A stretch of DNA of 64,000 bases from NCBI GenBank assembly GCA_037042915.1, contig CM073202.1:1054001-1118000 (forward strand). Direction: 5' to 3'. A model generated the notes under the pieces. That model had not been told where the DNA came from and made no database searches. It worked only from the letters and a program-made list of their open reading frames with translations. A program made the position numbers and the translations under genes. This stretch comes from Auricularia sp. M13. Lineage: Eukaryota > Basidiomycota > Agaricomycetes > Auriculariales > Auriculariaceae. Below, piece after piece: positions 11,584 through 22,400 of the stretch (within the stretch, counting starts at the first letter, position 1; each line of letters begins with the position of its first letter).

Positions 11584-13390
11584 CTAGATGCCATGCGCGC
11601 GGCGATAGTCGATGAGCACTGCGGGAGCGCTGCGGAGTTCGGCGGCCGTAAGCCAGCTGTCGTGCTCGGGGCCGTAGCCCTTCCAGCGCGTTAGGTACTC
11701 CACCAGTTTGCGAGAGCGATTCCTGCGATGGGCAACAAGGCGCTCAACTTCGTACCATTCAGCTGCGTTGTCCTCCCAGCGCGGATTAGCTATTGTAGCC
11801 CTCTTCCCCAAGTGTTCTGGCGAGGGATAGTACCTCTTGAGGTGTCGCGCGTGAATGACGTTCGACATCGGGAAGCTCGAGGGGAGATTCACCTGGTACG
11901 TGGCGTCACTTACGCTCTCCTGCACTTCGAACGGACCAAAAGCGCGCTGTACTAACTTCGCGCCTTCGCCCCGAGTTTCGACGAGCTCCAGGGAATGAGG
12001 CTTGATTGGCACTAGCTGGCCAGGGAGCAACTCGAACGGATGCCGTCCCACGTTGTAAGCCTGCGCCTGTTGGTGCTGCGCCATCGCTATAGCGTCTCGA
12101 GCAGCCTGCCGATGGTTATGCATAGCTAGCAGAAAATCGTCCGCTCCTTTGTGCGCCGTGAAGCGGGATGCTCCCACGCGAGCCTGGCGAGAACAAAGCG
12201 ATCGGGCTACGGGGTTGGAAACCGTACAAAGCCTGGTACGGCGACAAGCTCGTCGACTTGTGCTGTGACGAGTTATAGGCGAATTCCATGGAAGGGAGCC
12301 ATTCGTCCCAGTGGCTAGGATCGTTCGCTACGTAGTGCCAGAGCATGGTTTCCAGAGTCCGGTTCGTGCGCTCAGTTTGACCGTCGTGTTGAGGGTGATG
12401 CAAAGAAGATAGCAACATGTGCACGCCCATTTGCCTAGTCATGGCCTCGAAGAATTTGGACAGCCAACGTCCATCTCGATCTGCTATGAATTCCAGAGGG
12501 ACGCCGAATCGACTAACCACTTCTTTTACGAAGAGCCTTGCAAAGCCCTCCGTGTCTAGGCCAGTGTCTGTCGGGATGAACTGGGCGTGCTTTGTAAGGA
12601 GATCCACGACGACCAAGATAGCGTTGTAGAGGCCAGACCACGGCAAGCCAGTAACCAAGTCGAAGGAGATGCGCTCGTACGGCGAAGCAGGTATGTTATG
12701 CGATTGCAGCAACCCATGCTTCGCGTTAGCTTCGGCTTTGCTCTTCTGACAGACATCGCAGGTCTTGCAGTACTGCAGCGCGTCGACACGCATTCGGGGC
12801 CAGTAGAACTGCGAGGCTAACCGCTTGTACAGCTTCTCGGGGCCCGCGTGCGCTGTCTCGAACGCCGACTCGTGCAGCTGTCGCAGCAACGCGGCTTGTT
12901 CGGTTCTGGGTACGCATAAGCGAGGCATGAAATCGGCATCCCTGAAGAATAGCAGGCCGTCGTCGCCTCTGTAGAATCGGTTCCCGGAATACCAAGATCG
13001 CTCATCGGAGTTGAAACCCTTCCCTTTGAACGCAGGGTCTTTATCATACCCTTTCGAGTAGCGGGCCTTCATCTCCGCGCTCATCGAGACAAGCAAGGTT
13101 GGCGGTTCGTGTTCCGCTTTCCACTGCAGCTGATCCTCGTATCGTAGTTTGGCGGCTTCAGCGTCGGCGCGAACGCCTGAACGCTTGGGTTCGGCTGACG
13201 ACGACGTTATTCGAGGAAGCTCCTGTATCGCTGGCTTCACCGCGGCCTCTCTTTCCTCGGCGAGCTTCTTCTGTCGTCTGGTGACCGCGAAGACAGGAGC
13301 TATTACGGGTTCGCATAGATCGTCTCGATGCGCCGCTATCAGAGTCGACTGCATCTTCGCGGCTGGCATGTTGCCGGCTACTCTTTCCAA
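11584..13390 (-). CDS. integrase region of element B with C-terminal chromodomain
   Basis: The zinc-binding part (CKTCDVCQKSK) is followed by the integrase core (VTGLPWSGLYNAILVVVD, ADRDGRWLSKFFEAM, QHDGQTERTNRTLE), which gives the D, D, E set. The C-terminal part ends in a clear chromodomain (WYEVERLVAHR, LTRWKGYGPEHDSWL), placing B among chromoviruses. The family uses this domain to tether integration to modified histones. Fossil; parts only. Confidence 0.9.
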
Positions 13391-13415
13391 GATTGCGGCC
13401 GCGTGAGAACCTTAC

Positions 13416-13865
13416 TCTCCCCCACCTTTCCAGGTGGAATTCCAGGTGGAGTGACCTTCAAATTAAGAAAATTTGACCTAACCTAAATTAACCTAACCTA
13501 ACCCCTAACCCATCCCCACACTAACCTAACCTAACCTAACCCCAATGCCTGTGTTAAAACTCAATCAGTCCGCATTCCATGTGGAATTTGGGAAGAAAAC
13601 GTTCCCCAACCTAACCTAACTTAACCTAACCTAACCTAACCTAACCTAACACCTAACCTAACCCCTAACCTAACCTAACCTAACCTCAATGTGCATTTTA
13701 TTCCATGTGGAATAGGTGGAACTAGGTGGAATAAAGTGCCGGAATCTCCACGTGGAATTCCACCTATTCCACCTGAGAAACTTTTCAAATTTAGGTGTTA
13801 CACTTTATTTCTGACAACTTTTATTTTTGAGGTGGAATTACACGTGGAATAGTGGGGGACAGTCA
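13416..13865. mobile_element. 450-bp MITE-like insert in element B, with TTAGG-type tracts
   Basis: Separates the RNase H and integrase regions of B. Both ends are flanked by CTTAC (13411-13415 and 13866-13870). The outer bases are imperfect inverted repeats (TCTCCCCCACC left; GTCCCCCAC in the reverse of the right end). The interior holds many copies of a TTCCACNTGGAA-like palindrome near both ends and AACCTAACCT tracts, i.e. (TTAGG)n on the other strand, at about 13472-13545 and 13607-13690. It is AT-richer than its surroundings and has no ORF. Superfamily not assignable. Confidence 0.65.
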
Positions 13866-13870
13866 CTTAC

Positions 13871-14505
13871 AGGGCCGCGTCTACGTCCGTGCGGATGGCG
13901 GGGGTACTGTCCTTGGCCGGCACGATGAATTCGGGAGGCCCTCGAATTCGCTCGCCATCTCTTGGAAGTCGCGACAAAGGATCTACGTTCGAGTGTAGTC
14001 TGCCCGCTCTGTGCACGACCTCCAGCTTCGAGAACGCCGAGAATACTGCCCCCCAGGCCGCGAGACGCCGGTTCGTGTTTTCCCAGGTTTTTGCCCATTG
14101 CAGCGCTGCGTGGTCCGTGATCAGGATGATATGCTTGCCTTCGATGAAAGGTTGGAATTTGATTAACGCTTCTTTCACAGCTAATCCTTCTCGCTCGGTC
14201 GCCGAATAATTCCTTTCCGCGTCCTTGAAGGTCCTGCTCCAGTAGCATATGACGCGTTCAACGTGGACTTCAGTGTCCTCGAAGGATTCTGCCCAAGCTC
14301 CAGGAGCCGGTACGTTGTTCACCTTAGACGACATTTTCGTGCAGAGCTGAGGAACGTCCTCACCAGCAGCGTGTGCTTTTCGCAGCCTCTCGTACACCGG
14401 CGTACCCGTCAGGTCGCGAACTTGGATCGGCTGGATTTGCTGCAAACAGGCCCCCAGCGCTTCGTCCGACGCGTCGGTGTACAGGCGATACGAGCGGTGT
14501 CGAAT
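13871..14505 (-). pseudogene. RNase H region of element B
   Basis: Contains RLYTDASDEALGACLQQ, CYWSRTFKDAERNYSATERE and ILITDHAALQWA, the RNase H blocks that follow reverse transcriptase in Ty3/gypsy pol. It is cut from its upstream partner at 32411 by element K. Part of a fossil element. Confidence 0.88.
14498..14505. other. target-site duplication of element K, left copy (TGTCGAAT)
   Basis: TGTCGAAT abuts the left end of K and is repeated at 32411-32418. The flanking protein-level context of B agrees with a simple 8-bp duplication. Eight base pairs is, to my knowledge, the size reported for Zisupton-type transposons. Confidence 0.93.
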
Positions 14506-15221
14506 CACCTCATACAGATGCACGGGTCTGACGCTAACCCTATTTTTCCCCTCGAAAAAAAAGCCTAGCGTCAGACCCGCAGGCGCATGCGCGGTGGTTG
14601 CTGGCCTGTTTATGGCCGTGCGGTTGGTACTGCGGTCCGGTGTGCGTGTCTGTTGGATATGGTGCACTTCGCATTGCGGGTGCTTGTATGGTACTGCGGC
14701 TTTGTTTGCGGGTGCATGAATGGAATTGCGGTTGGGTTTGCGGGTGCCTAGATGGCCGCGCGGTCTGGCCTGCGGGTGCTCGAATGCACCTGCCGTCGTG
14801 CCTGCGGGTGCTCGAATGCACCTGCGGTCCGGGCTGCGGGTGCTCGAATGCACCTGCGGTCGTGCCTGCGGGTGCGCGAATGCACCTGCGGTCCGGGCTG
14901 CGGGTCCTCCGGCGCCATCGTTCGGCACATCCTGGTACCGTCCGGAATGGTGCCGCCGCCGCCATTGCCGTCGGCAATCGCCGCTGCCGCCACCCGGAAC
15001 CCGCCGCCGCTGCCGCCGCCGGCGGTCGTCACCGGCGCTTAAAATTCAAAAGTTTTTATTTCGTCAAAATCAACAATAATTAATGATAGATGCATATCGC
15101 GAAGGAGTATTGGTCAATGCAGTACACCGCAAATGTACACTAGAAAATGAGTTTAGATGAAGCGCACACGCAGCGCGCCGCAGTCGCAGTCGCAGCCGCA
15201 ACCGCAGTCGCACCATCAGAC
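14506..15221 (+). repeat. left terminal inverted repeat of K with subterminal repeats
   Basis: Pairs with 31672-32410 in inverted orientation. From the outside inward it shows: an end of CACCTCATACAGATGCAC; a hairpin made of GGGTCTGACGCTA (about 14523) and its inverse TAGCGTCAGACCC (about 14567); about 0.35 kb of roughly 32-bp units, each with a near-palindrome GGTGCTCGAATGCACC and a TGCGGTCCGGGCTGCGG spacer; a GC-rich CCGCCG block; then an AT-rich stretch (15040-15150). The repeated near-palindromes are likely transposase binding sites (inference). Confidence 0.9.
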
Positions 15222-16426
15222 GTCGAATTGTTCGTGGAGACTACGACTGCGCCTACGGCTGCGACTGCGACAGCGGCTATATGTCAAATATTGCACCGCG
15301 TTGCTAAGCAGAAGGAACATCGCAACTCGCCTCGACAAAGACCTTTTTTTTTTTTTGCTTTCTGTGACACACACAACACACTGCTTGCTTGTTCTGCTTT
15401 ATTTTGTCCACACAACGCGCCCACCATGCAAGCTATATGACAGCTGAATAGCTTTCAACACCATCACCAATCGAAACAACCCTGCGCCAGACGTGTATTG
15501 TTTCGATTGGTGAAGACAGTCGTGCGGCCGCGGCTGCGATTGCGTCTGCGCCTGCGTCAAACGTCGTGCGGCTGCGACTGCGACCGCGCTTGCGCCTGCA
15601 CCTGCGGTGTGCTGGCTTGTTAATTCTACTCCCAATCGCGCCGACCGTGCATGCTGTCTGACTGTACATGCTGTCTGACTACTGAATAGTTTTTCACATC
15701 ATCACCAATCGAAACAACACTGAGCCAGACGTGAATTGATTCGATTGGTGATGAAGACCGGCGTGCGGCTGCGGCTGCGACGTTTCTTAATTCAACACAC
15801 AATCGCGCCGACCGTGCATGCTGTCGGACTACTGAATTGTTTTCAACACCATCACCAATCGAAACAACCCTGAGGCAGACGTGAATTGTTTTGATTGGTG
15901 ATGAAGACAGTCGTACGGCCGCGGCTGCGATTGCGTCTGCGCCTGCGTCAAACGTCGTGCGGCTGCGGCTGCGGCTGTGACCGCGCCTGCACCTGCGTCT
16001 GCTTTGTGTTGGCTTGTTAATTCTACTCCCAATCGCGCCGACCGTGCATGCTGTCTGACTGTGCATGCTGTCTGACTACTGAATAGTTTTTCACATCATC
16101 ACCAATCGAAACAGCACTGAGCCAGACGTGAATTGTTTCGATTGGTGATGAAGACCGGCGTGCGGCTGCGGCTGCGACATTTCTTAATTCAACACACAAT
16201 CGTGCATTCTGTCTGACTGCTGAATAGTATTCCAATTAAATGACGCACTCTCATGATCACCAAACGAAACATCAGAACTCGCGCGGTTGCGGTTGCGGTT
16301 GCGCCTGTGCCCGCGGCTGCACCTGCGACTGCAGATGCATTCCAAGTTACTTGTCGGATCACACTTTGTGGTTGCAGCAAACAACATTTAGCATTTACGA
16401 GGCAGAGAGTGACAAAATGCGATCTG
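15222..16426. repeat. subterminal tandem-repeat block of K with hairpins
   Basis: Non-coding. Between about 15430 and 16210 a unit of 150-250 bp recurs. Each unit holds an inverted pair CACCAATCGAAAC / GTTTCGATTGGTG separated by about 20-25 bases (starts near 15465, 15703, 15853 and 16100), a CTGCGN hexamer run, and the phrase CAATCGCGCCGACCGTGCATGCTGTCTGACT. Open frames across it are artefacts of the hexamers. The companion gene's stop lies at its right edge. Confidence 0.75.
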
Positions 16427-19400
16427 CTACATGAGGGAAGCAAGGAACATGTTGAGCATCTCAGGAGTCTTCTCGACGTTCTTCGGCCAGACCCTGCAGC
16501 AGTGCTTGAGGAGGACCTTGTCGACGTCGGTCAGCGCGGAGCCCTCGAGCGCGCTGCGGATGGCCGCCGTGTACGCATTGACATCCGGCAAGCCGGCTGG
16601 CACCTGCATGCCAGTCGGCCATCCCTTCTCGGGCTTGATGAGGCCTGCACTCAGCACGGCGACGTCCCTGCCCCACCGCCGCGCGTCCTTGATGGTCGGC
16701 GGCTTGAACGAGACCGTCGTGTTGCCGCGCGTAGACTTGCGCTGTGGCGCATCGTCGTCGCCAGTGTCCTCAGCACTGCGCTTGCGCTTGCGAGAGGGGT
16801 CAGCGGCGGCCGGTGACGAGGACACAGGGCTCGACGCTTTGCCGCCGCGCGTGCTGGACTCGGCGACGTCCGGCTCTGCCGCACGCTTCTTCGCGGCTGC
16901 AGTTGCGGTTGCGGGCGCGGGCGCGGGTGCGGGTGCGGACTCGCGCTCGGGCGTGGCTGCAGGCGCAGGCGCAGGCGCGGCCGCAGGCGCAGGCGCAGCA
17001 TCCTTGGTCTTGCGCTTCTTGGGCTGTGGCCGCAGTTAGGGACGCGCAATGTAACAAATGAGAATGCGTACCTTTTCTGCCTGCCCGTCGCCAGACGCAG
17101 CGGCGAACAAAACCGCCTTGCGTTTCGTCTTCCTCATCGGGGCCTCCGAGCGCGCCGTGTTGGGGGGTGGGTCGACTTCCTCCTCCTCGTACTCGATCTC
17201 CTCCTCCTCTTCCTGCTGCTCCTCCGCTTTGCGCTTCTTGGCCTTGGCCGCGGACGCGCGACGCTCCTTGAGAGCCTTTGACGCTGCAGCGACGCTCTTG
17301 CGCGGCGAGCTGCGCGTCGTAGGCGTAGCCTCCGTTTCAGCTGTGGGATCGTCAATTTCGACGTACCGATCCACCATTGCCTTCCTGCGCAGCTCACGTT
17401 GCTTGTTCGCCTCGCTCGCAGCCGCAAGCTCCTCCTTCGACTTTCCAGTCGTGGTCGCGACCTTGCCGGACTTGGTGGCCTTCTTGGTCGTGCTGCCAAC
17501 CTCGGTGATTGGCGCCAGCGTTGACTCGTCGCCCGAGTTGACCGTCTCGCGCGTCTTGCGTTTACCCTTGTTTGGCGCGGGCGCGGTGTGAGCAGCCCGG
17601 GAGCATTAGTCGGGCCGCTCCCACCGTAGGATACACAAGGCATGTATTGGTCCCGTTGTCATACATTGGTTGCCTCCCGCCGTCGTGCACCTCCCGCCGC
17701 GAGTCCCGCCGACTCCTCTCGTTGGGCTAGCCGCCCTCACGTGGTGATCACCGTGTGATTTGAGTGCTCATAGCCTCGAGTCCCCGTCTCCAAGGCCGTC
17801 GACGTGCTGCCTGCCTGTTCCGGTGCATCACCGGAACCCATTGCCCACTACCAGCCGCCGGAGGACTTCCGCACGCAGCTACACTTCCCGGCACCTTCCC
17901 AACACCCAAAAGCATCCCCAGCCTCGCCCTGTGACTGCAGATTGCAGTCCTCATCGTTTTTAGGCCGTGCCAACCTCGGTCCGAACCAGATTGCATCCCG
18001 ACGCCATTCACTCCCCCACTCCTCCTACCCTCCTCTTATTTCTTCAGTGGTACTTTCATATACTATTTCGTCCTGTGGAGCACTTGCCCACATTTATTCG
18101 ATTTATTCTGCCCTTTCCGTAGTGCATTCCCATGGTTCCATTCACCGCTTCTACGTCGCCGTCGTCTGCACCGCAAAGCGCTTCCAGGGCTCAGACTTTC
18201 TTTCCGGTGCACCCAGCGGCTTTGGCAGTGCGCGCAGAGGCCACTGGGCATCCTTCCTGGGCGGACGAGGTTGCGCTTGCGCTTCCTGACTCTCTTGCAC
18301 GCAACGTCAGCTGCCTGCATGTCAAAGGTGCTTACGCCTGGCGGAGTATTGGCCGCCGCAAGCGCCGAGCCGTTCCTCGACATGGCAGGCAGTCAGCACC
18401 AGGGCAACATCAATTCGACCTTGCGGCGCAGTACAGTGCAGCTCAGCAGCAGGATTCGGAGCTTCGGGAGGCAGTCTGGGACGCCCTCGGCGCACTTTAC
18501 ATCAACATCGTCACCCACTCTGGCACTCCGTGCGCCACGCCTCGTGCCGCTGCCAGTGCCCCTACAGTCTACCTGCCAGCGCTGCGCACCGACTCTGCTG
18601 CCACCATCCGGGAGATCGTCACATGTGTTCACCTTGCCGACCTCCTTACTACTCCGAGGGAGTTCAGCGCGCAGGAGCAGAAGGCAGAGCGCGTTGCCAT
18701 CCGCGACCACTTCCTGCACCTTTCTTATGCGGACCGCCGCATGATGCAGCTCATGCACTCGTTACTCGTGCCAGACAGCAGCGCGTGGGATCAAGGCCGG
18801 GTTGATTTCTTTTTTGACCAGTACTTGTATGGTCTGGTGTCATGGGTGCGTGGTCTGGGATGAGACGGCGGCCATTGACACGCCCGGAGGGGTGTCCTCT
18901 TTTGGGGGGGAACCTGTGAGCGGCCCGGGAGCATTAGTCGGGCCGCTCCCACCGTAGGATACACAAGGCATGTATTGGTCCCGTTGTCATACATTGGTTG
19001 CCTCCCGCCGTCGTGCACCTCCCGCCGCGAGTCCCGCCGACTCCTCTCGTTGGGCTAGCCGCCCTCAGCGGGTGCGGGCGCGGGTGCGGGTGCGGGCGCG
19101 GGCGCAGGCGCAGGCGCGGGTGGGGTCGGATTTGCAGGTTCTGCCGCTGCATCGGATGCGCGCGCAGTGGCGCGCGCAGCTGTTGGCTCAGGGCCGACGC
19201 GGAGGACCTGCGGCGTCGGCTCCTTTGGTCCCTTGTAAGGGTTGTTGGGCGGCGGGGTCTTGACTGCAGCCGGCACATAGTCCATGAGCTCGTGATGAGG
19301 GATGCCGAGCACCATCTTGTCGTTGAGCATGACGCGGTAGGTGCCAGCCCAGGACGGTTTGCCGACACCGGCGGGGTATGCCTCACTGAGGTAGATGACA

Positions 19401-22400
19401 TACAGGTTGCTCAACAGGGGCTGGCCCCGAGCAACACGGACCTTGTCGAGCGCGTCGCCTTCGACCTCAATCGCAGGCCGGGTCCAGAGCTTGCCGCAGA
19501 GCACCGCAAAGAGGAGAAGCCTCTGCATGCCGATGCCCAGCGACTTGAAGTTGCTGCGCTTCTTCATGTCGCCGACGAAATAGCAATACGGTGGCCAGCC
19601 ACCCAGCATCATGCGGTGCTGGACGAGCGCGCCCGTCATCGCAGCGAGTGGGACGGCTTCCTTTGATTGCTCGGTGAAAGTGAAAACTGAAAACTACGTC
19701 AGCATGTCTGAGCGCAGGCGCAGGCGCAGGCGCAGGCGCAGGCGGCGCGATCGCAGTCGCAGACGCAAGAGTACTCACAGTCGAACAGGTCCAGAAGCTT
19801 CTTGCGCGCCAGTGACGTTTCCTCCGCAGTGAGGTTGATCGCGAAGCCGAGGTAGTCGCTATACAGCGGCGTATAGTCGAAGACGATCTTTGTCATCTGC
19901 GAGGTGTTGGTCCTCCGAGTCCACACCACCACCTTGTCGGCCGGCACAGACTGATCAGCCTCGACGTATTCGACGATGGGCGGCGTGTAGTTGGTGATCA
20001 CCACCTCGTCGTCCTCTTGACCCACCGGCGCTGTACCATCCCGTGCAGGGGTGGGGGCAGGCACAGGCGTAGGAGGCGCACCCGCAGGCGCAGACGCACC
20101 CGCAGCCGCAGACGCACCCGCATGCGCAGACGCACCCGCAGCCGCAGACGAGCCTGAGCCGGATGCCTGGCCTGGCTTGTGCCCATATCCAACCGCACCA
20201 GGTCGGGGCCGCACTGCAATATAAAATTGGTCGGGCGTGGGCTGAGGAGGCGGGACTGTGCCAGTCTCGCTGTTGCGCTGCGCAGGGGGCTGAATGCCGC
20301 GTGCAATGGCATTCATGTCCGTTACCATGTTGAGATGGCTATTCCTACAAATCGTGTTTCTCGTTAGCACGCGGAATCTTACAGATATCGTGAGACTTAC
20401 TGGACATGACCCTGGAACTTGACCAAGGCTGCGGCGGGCTCCTCAAGCAGCTTGTGCTGGAGGAAGTCCCGCGCGTTGTGGGTTGCGTGGAACCTCGACA
20501 TCGATGGGTCGCGGTCGAAGTCGATGCGCGAGCCCGAGAGAAAGATTGCCGAGTCGAAGTGGTAGAACGCGGCGATGTATTCGAGCTGTAGCGCAAAAAA
20601 GTCAGCAGTGTACGAGAACCTCAAGCGCAGCCGCGGGCGCAGGCGCAGGCGCAACCGCAGGCGCAGGCGCATCGTGCACTCACGAGCCGGATGACGTTGT
20701 CCGCCTGGACTTGGAAGAGATTGTGGCGGTCGGTGGGCGTACCATTCTCGGGGCCGTATGGGTACACAATCTCGTGACGGATGAGTAGGTCGTCGACCTG
20801 CTCATCCGTCAACTTAGCGGACCAAGTGTCGTACAGCGCCTTGTAATCTTCGGCGCTGTACTTGCTGCGATTCCTGAGGATATCGTCGAACTTCCGCCGC
20901 TCGATGCATTCTGCAAGAACGTCAGTGTGCAACACTAGGGAAAGAACTGAACAAAGGGGAAAAAAAACGAACCCTTGTGCGTGTTGCGGCAGAACCTCTT
21001 GAACAGCTCGAGCCTGCTGATTTGGCGCGGCTTTTGCAGAATGCCAATGAGGGCGCGGAGGCGCTCCGAGGCGATGCCGAGGCTGGCAGAGGCCAGCGTG
21101 ATAATTTGGCCAAAGAACGAGGCCATCATGTTCATGGCGCGGCCCTGGTGCGCTGTTGGACGCCCTCGCCCGAGCTCGTGCTGCTTCTGGGCCTCGCGGC
21201 GCAGAGTAGCCATGAGGGCCTTGTAGTTCTTGTGCACCTCTTCCTGGGTCATACCTCGGGGTGCAGCGGAGAACATCTCCGCCATCTCCTGCTCCTCGAG
21301 CTCGCGGAGAGCGTCCTCGTCAATGGGATCGGGGTCGAGGTCGAGGTCGTCGGGGATGTCGAAAGGCTCGGCGGCGCAAGCAGCAGGAGAAGGGCTCGCG
21401 CCAAAGAAGATCGCTGCGCCCGCGGCTGCCGCCGCGGCTACGTCTGCGGTTGCGGCTTGCTGCGCTCCGGCCTCTGTGCTGCGCCGGCGCTGCGCCCTCT
21501 GCGCTGCGGCGACCGCAAGACGGCCGCCGAGTGCTCCTGTAGCAGCCTCGTGGGCGACGCGAACGTCCGCCATTGCGGACTGCTGGGAGGCCTTGTCCAT
21601 GTTCATCGCGTCGTTAAACTCGGCCTCCAGCTCCGCCCGTATTGCGTCGGCCTCCGCAGCATCGTCGGTGGTGTCCGCGTGGTCGACTTGGGTGGCCTTG
21701 AGGGTGTTGTCGTCGTCGGCGATGTCCTCCACTGTCGCCTTGAACTTGTTGGCGGCGCTTCCTTCTGCCACCAACGCGTCCGAGACCCGGCCTTCGTCTT
21801 CACTCTCGGTGCCATCGTCGTCGTCAGCTTCGCCGAGCGCGGCTGCGAGGGAGCGCTTTGGCCACGGGCGTGCGCCCTGGGTCTCGGTGAAGGGTGCCGG
21901 TGCTGTGACGGGCCCACCCAACGATACGGGCGCGCGCGCAGGCGCAGCCGTGAGCGATGCGGCCCGCTCAGGCGCGGACACACGTCGGCTGCTGCTTGCT
22001 GCTGCCTTGGGCTTGGACACCTTGGCCGCCGCGGCCTTGGGAAGCGCCGGCTTGGGCTTCATGGGCTTGCTGACCTTTGGCTTGGGCGTCGGCGAGCCTG
22101 GTGATGTCGGCGCGGTGGGCGCAGTGGGAGTGGCGGGCGTGGTGGGCATGGCAGACTTGGGCGCGGGCGCGGGCGCGGGCGCGGCTGCGGCTGCGGCTGC
22201 GGGCGGGCTGCTGTTATCGAAGCCTGGCACTCCCGCCGTCCTCAGAGCGACGAATGTCGGTGGGTAGGGCGGCGCGGGATCCTCTGAGAGCTCCTGCGCA
22301 TAGAGCTGGTGCAGCTTGAGATGCAGCAGCAGTGCGGGACCCTCCAAGTTGCGGACGGCCTTCGGAATCTTCGGCTCCAAGGTATTTTTTATGAAGGTCA

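Larger units (their letters stand above)
17587..19067 (+). mobile_element. element T: small LTR element with one gag-like ORF
   Basis: Direct repeats at 17587-17739 and 18915-19067 (153 bp, TGTGAGC...CCCTCA, about one difference) flank 1.2 kb. A TGGTGATCACC word two bases after the left repeat could be the primer-binding site, and TTTTGGGGGGGAACC before the right repeat is a polypurine tract. No pol is present, so it is non-autonomous (TRIM or TR-GAG type). GCGG flanks both ends, a possible 4-bp target duplication. It looks whole and very young. Confidence 0.85.

Noticed and set aside
13472-13690. True telomere
   Set aside because: The tracts are short, interrupted, and enclosed in an insert with inverted ends inside element B.
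19998-20312. Frames with RLRLRLR or CGCGCG peptides in many places in K
   Set aside because: They are translations of CTGCGN hexamer arrays, which lie in introns or non-coding DNA.
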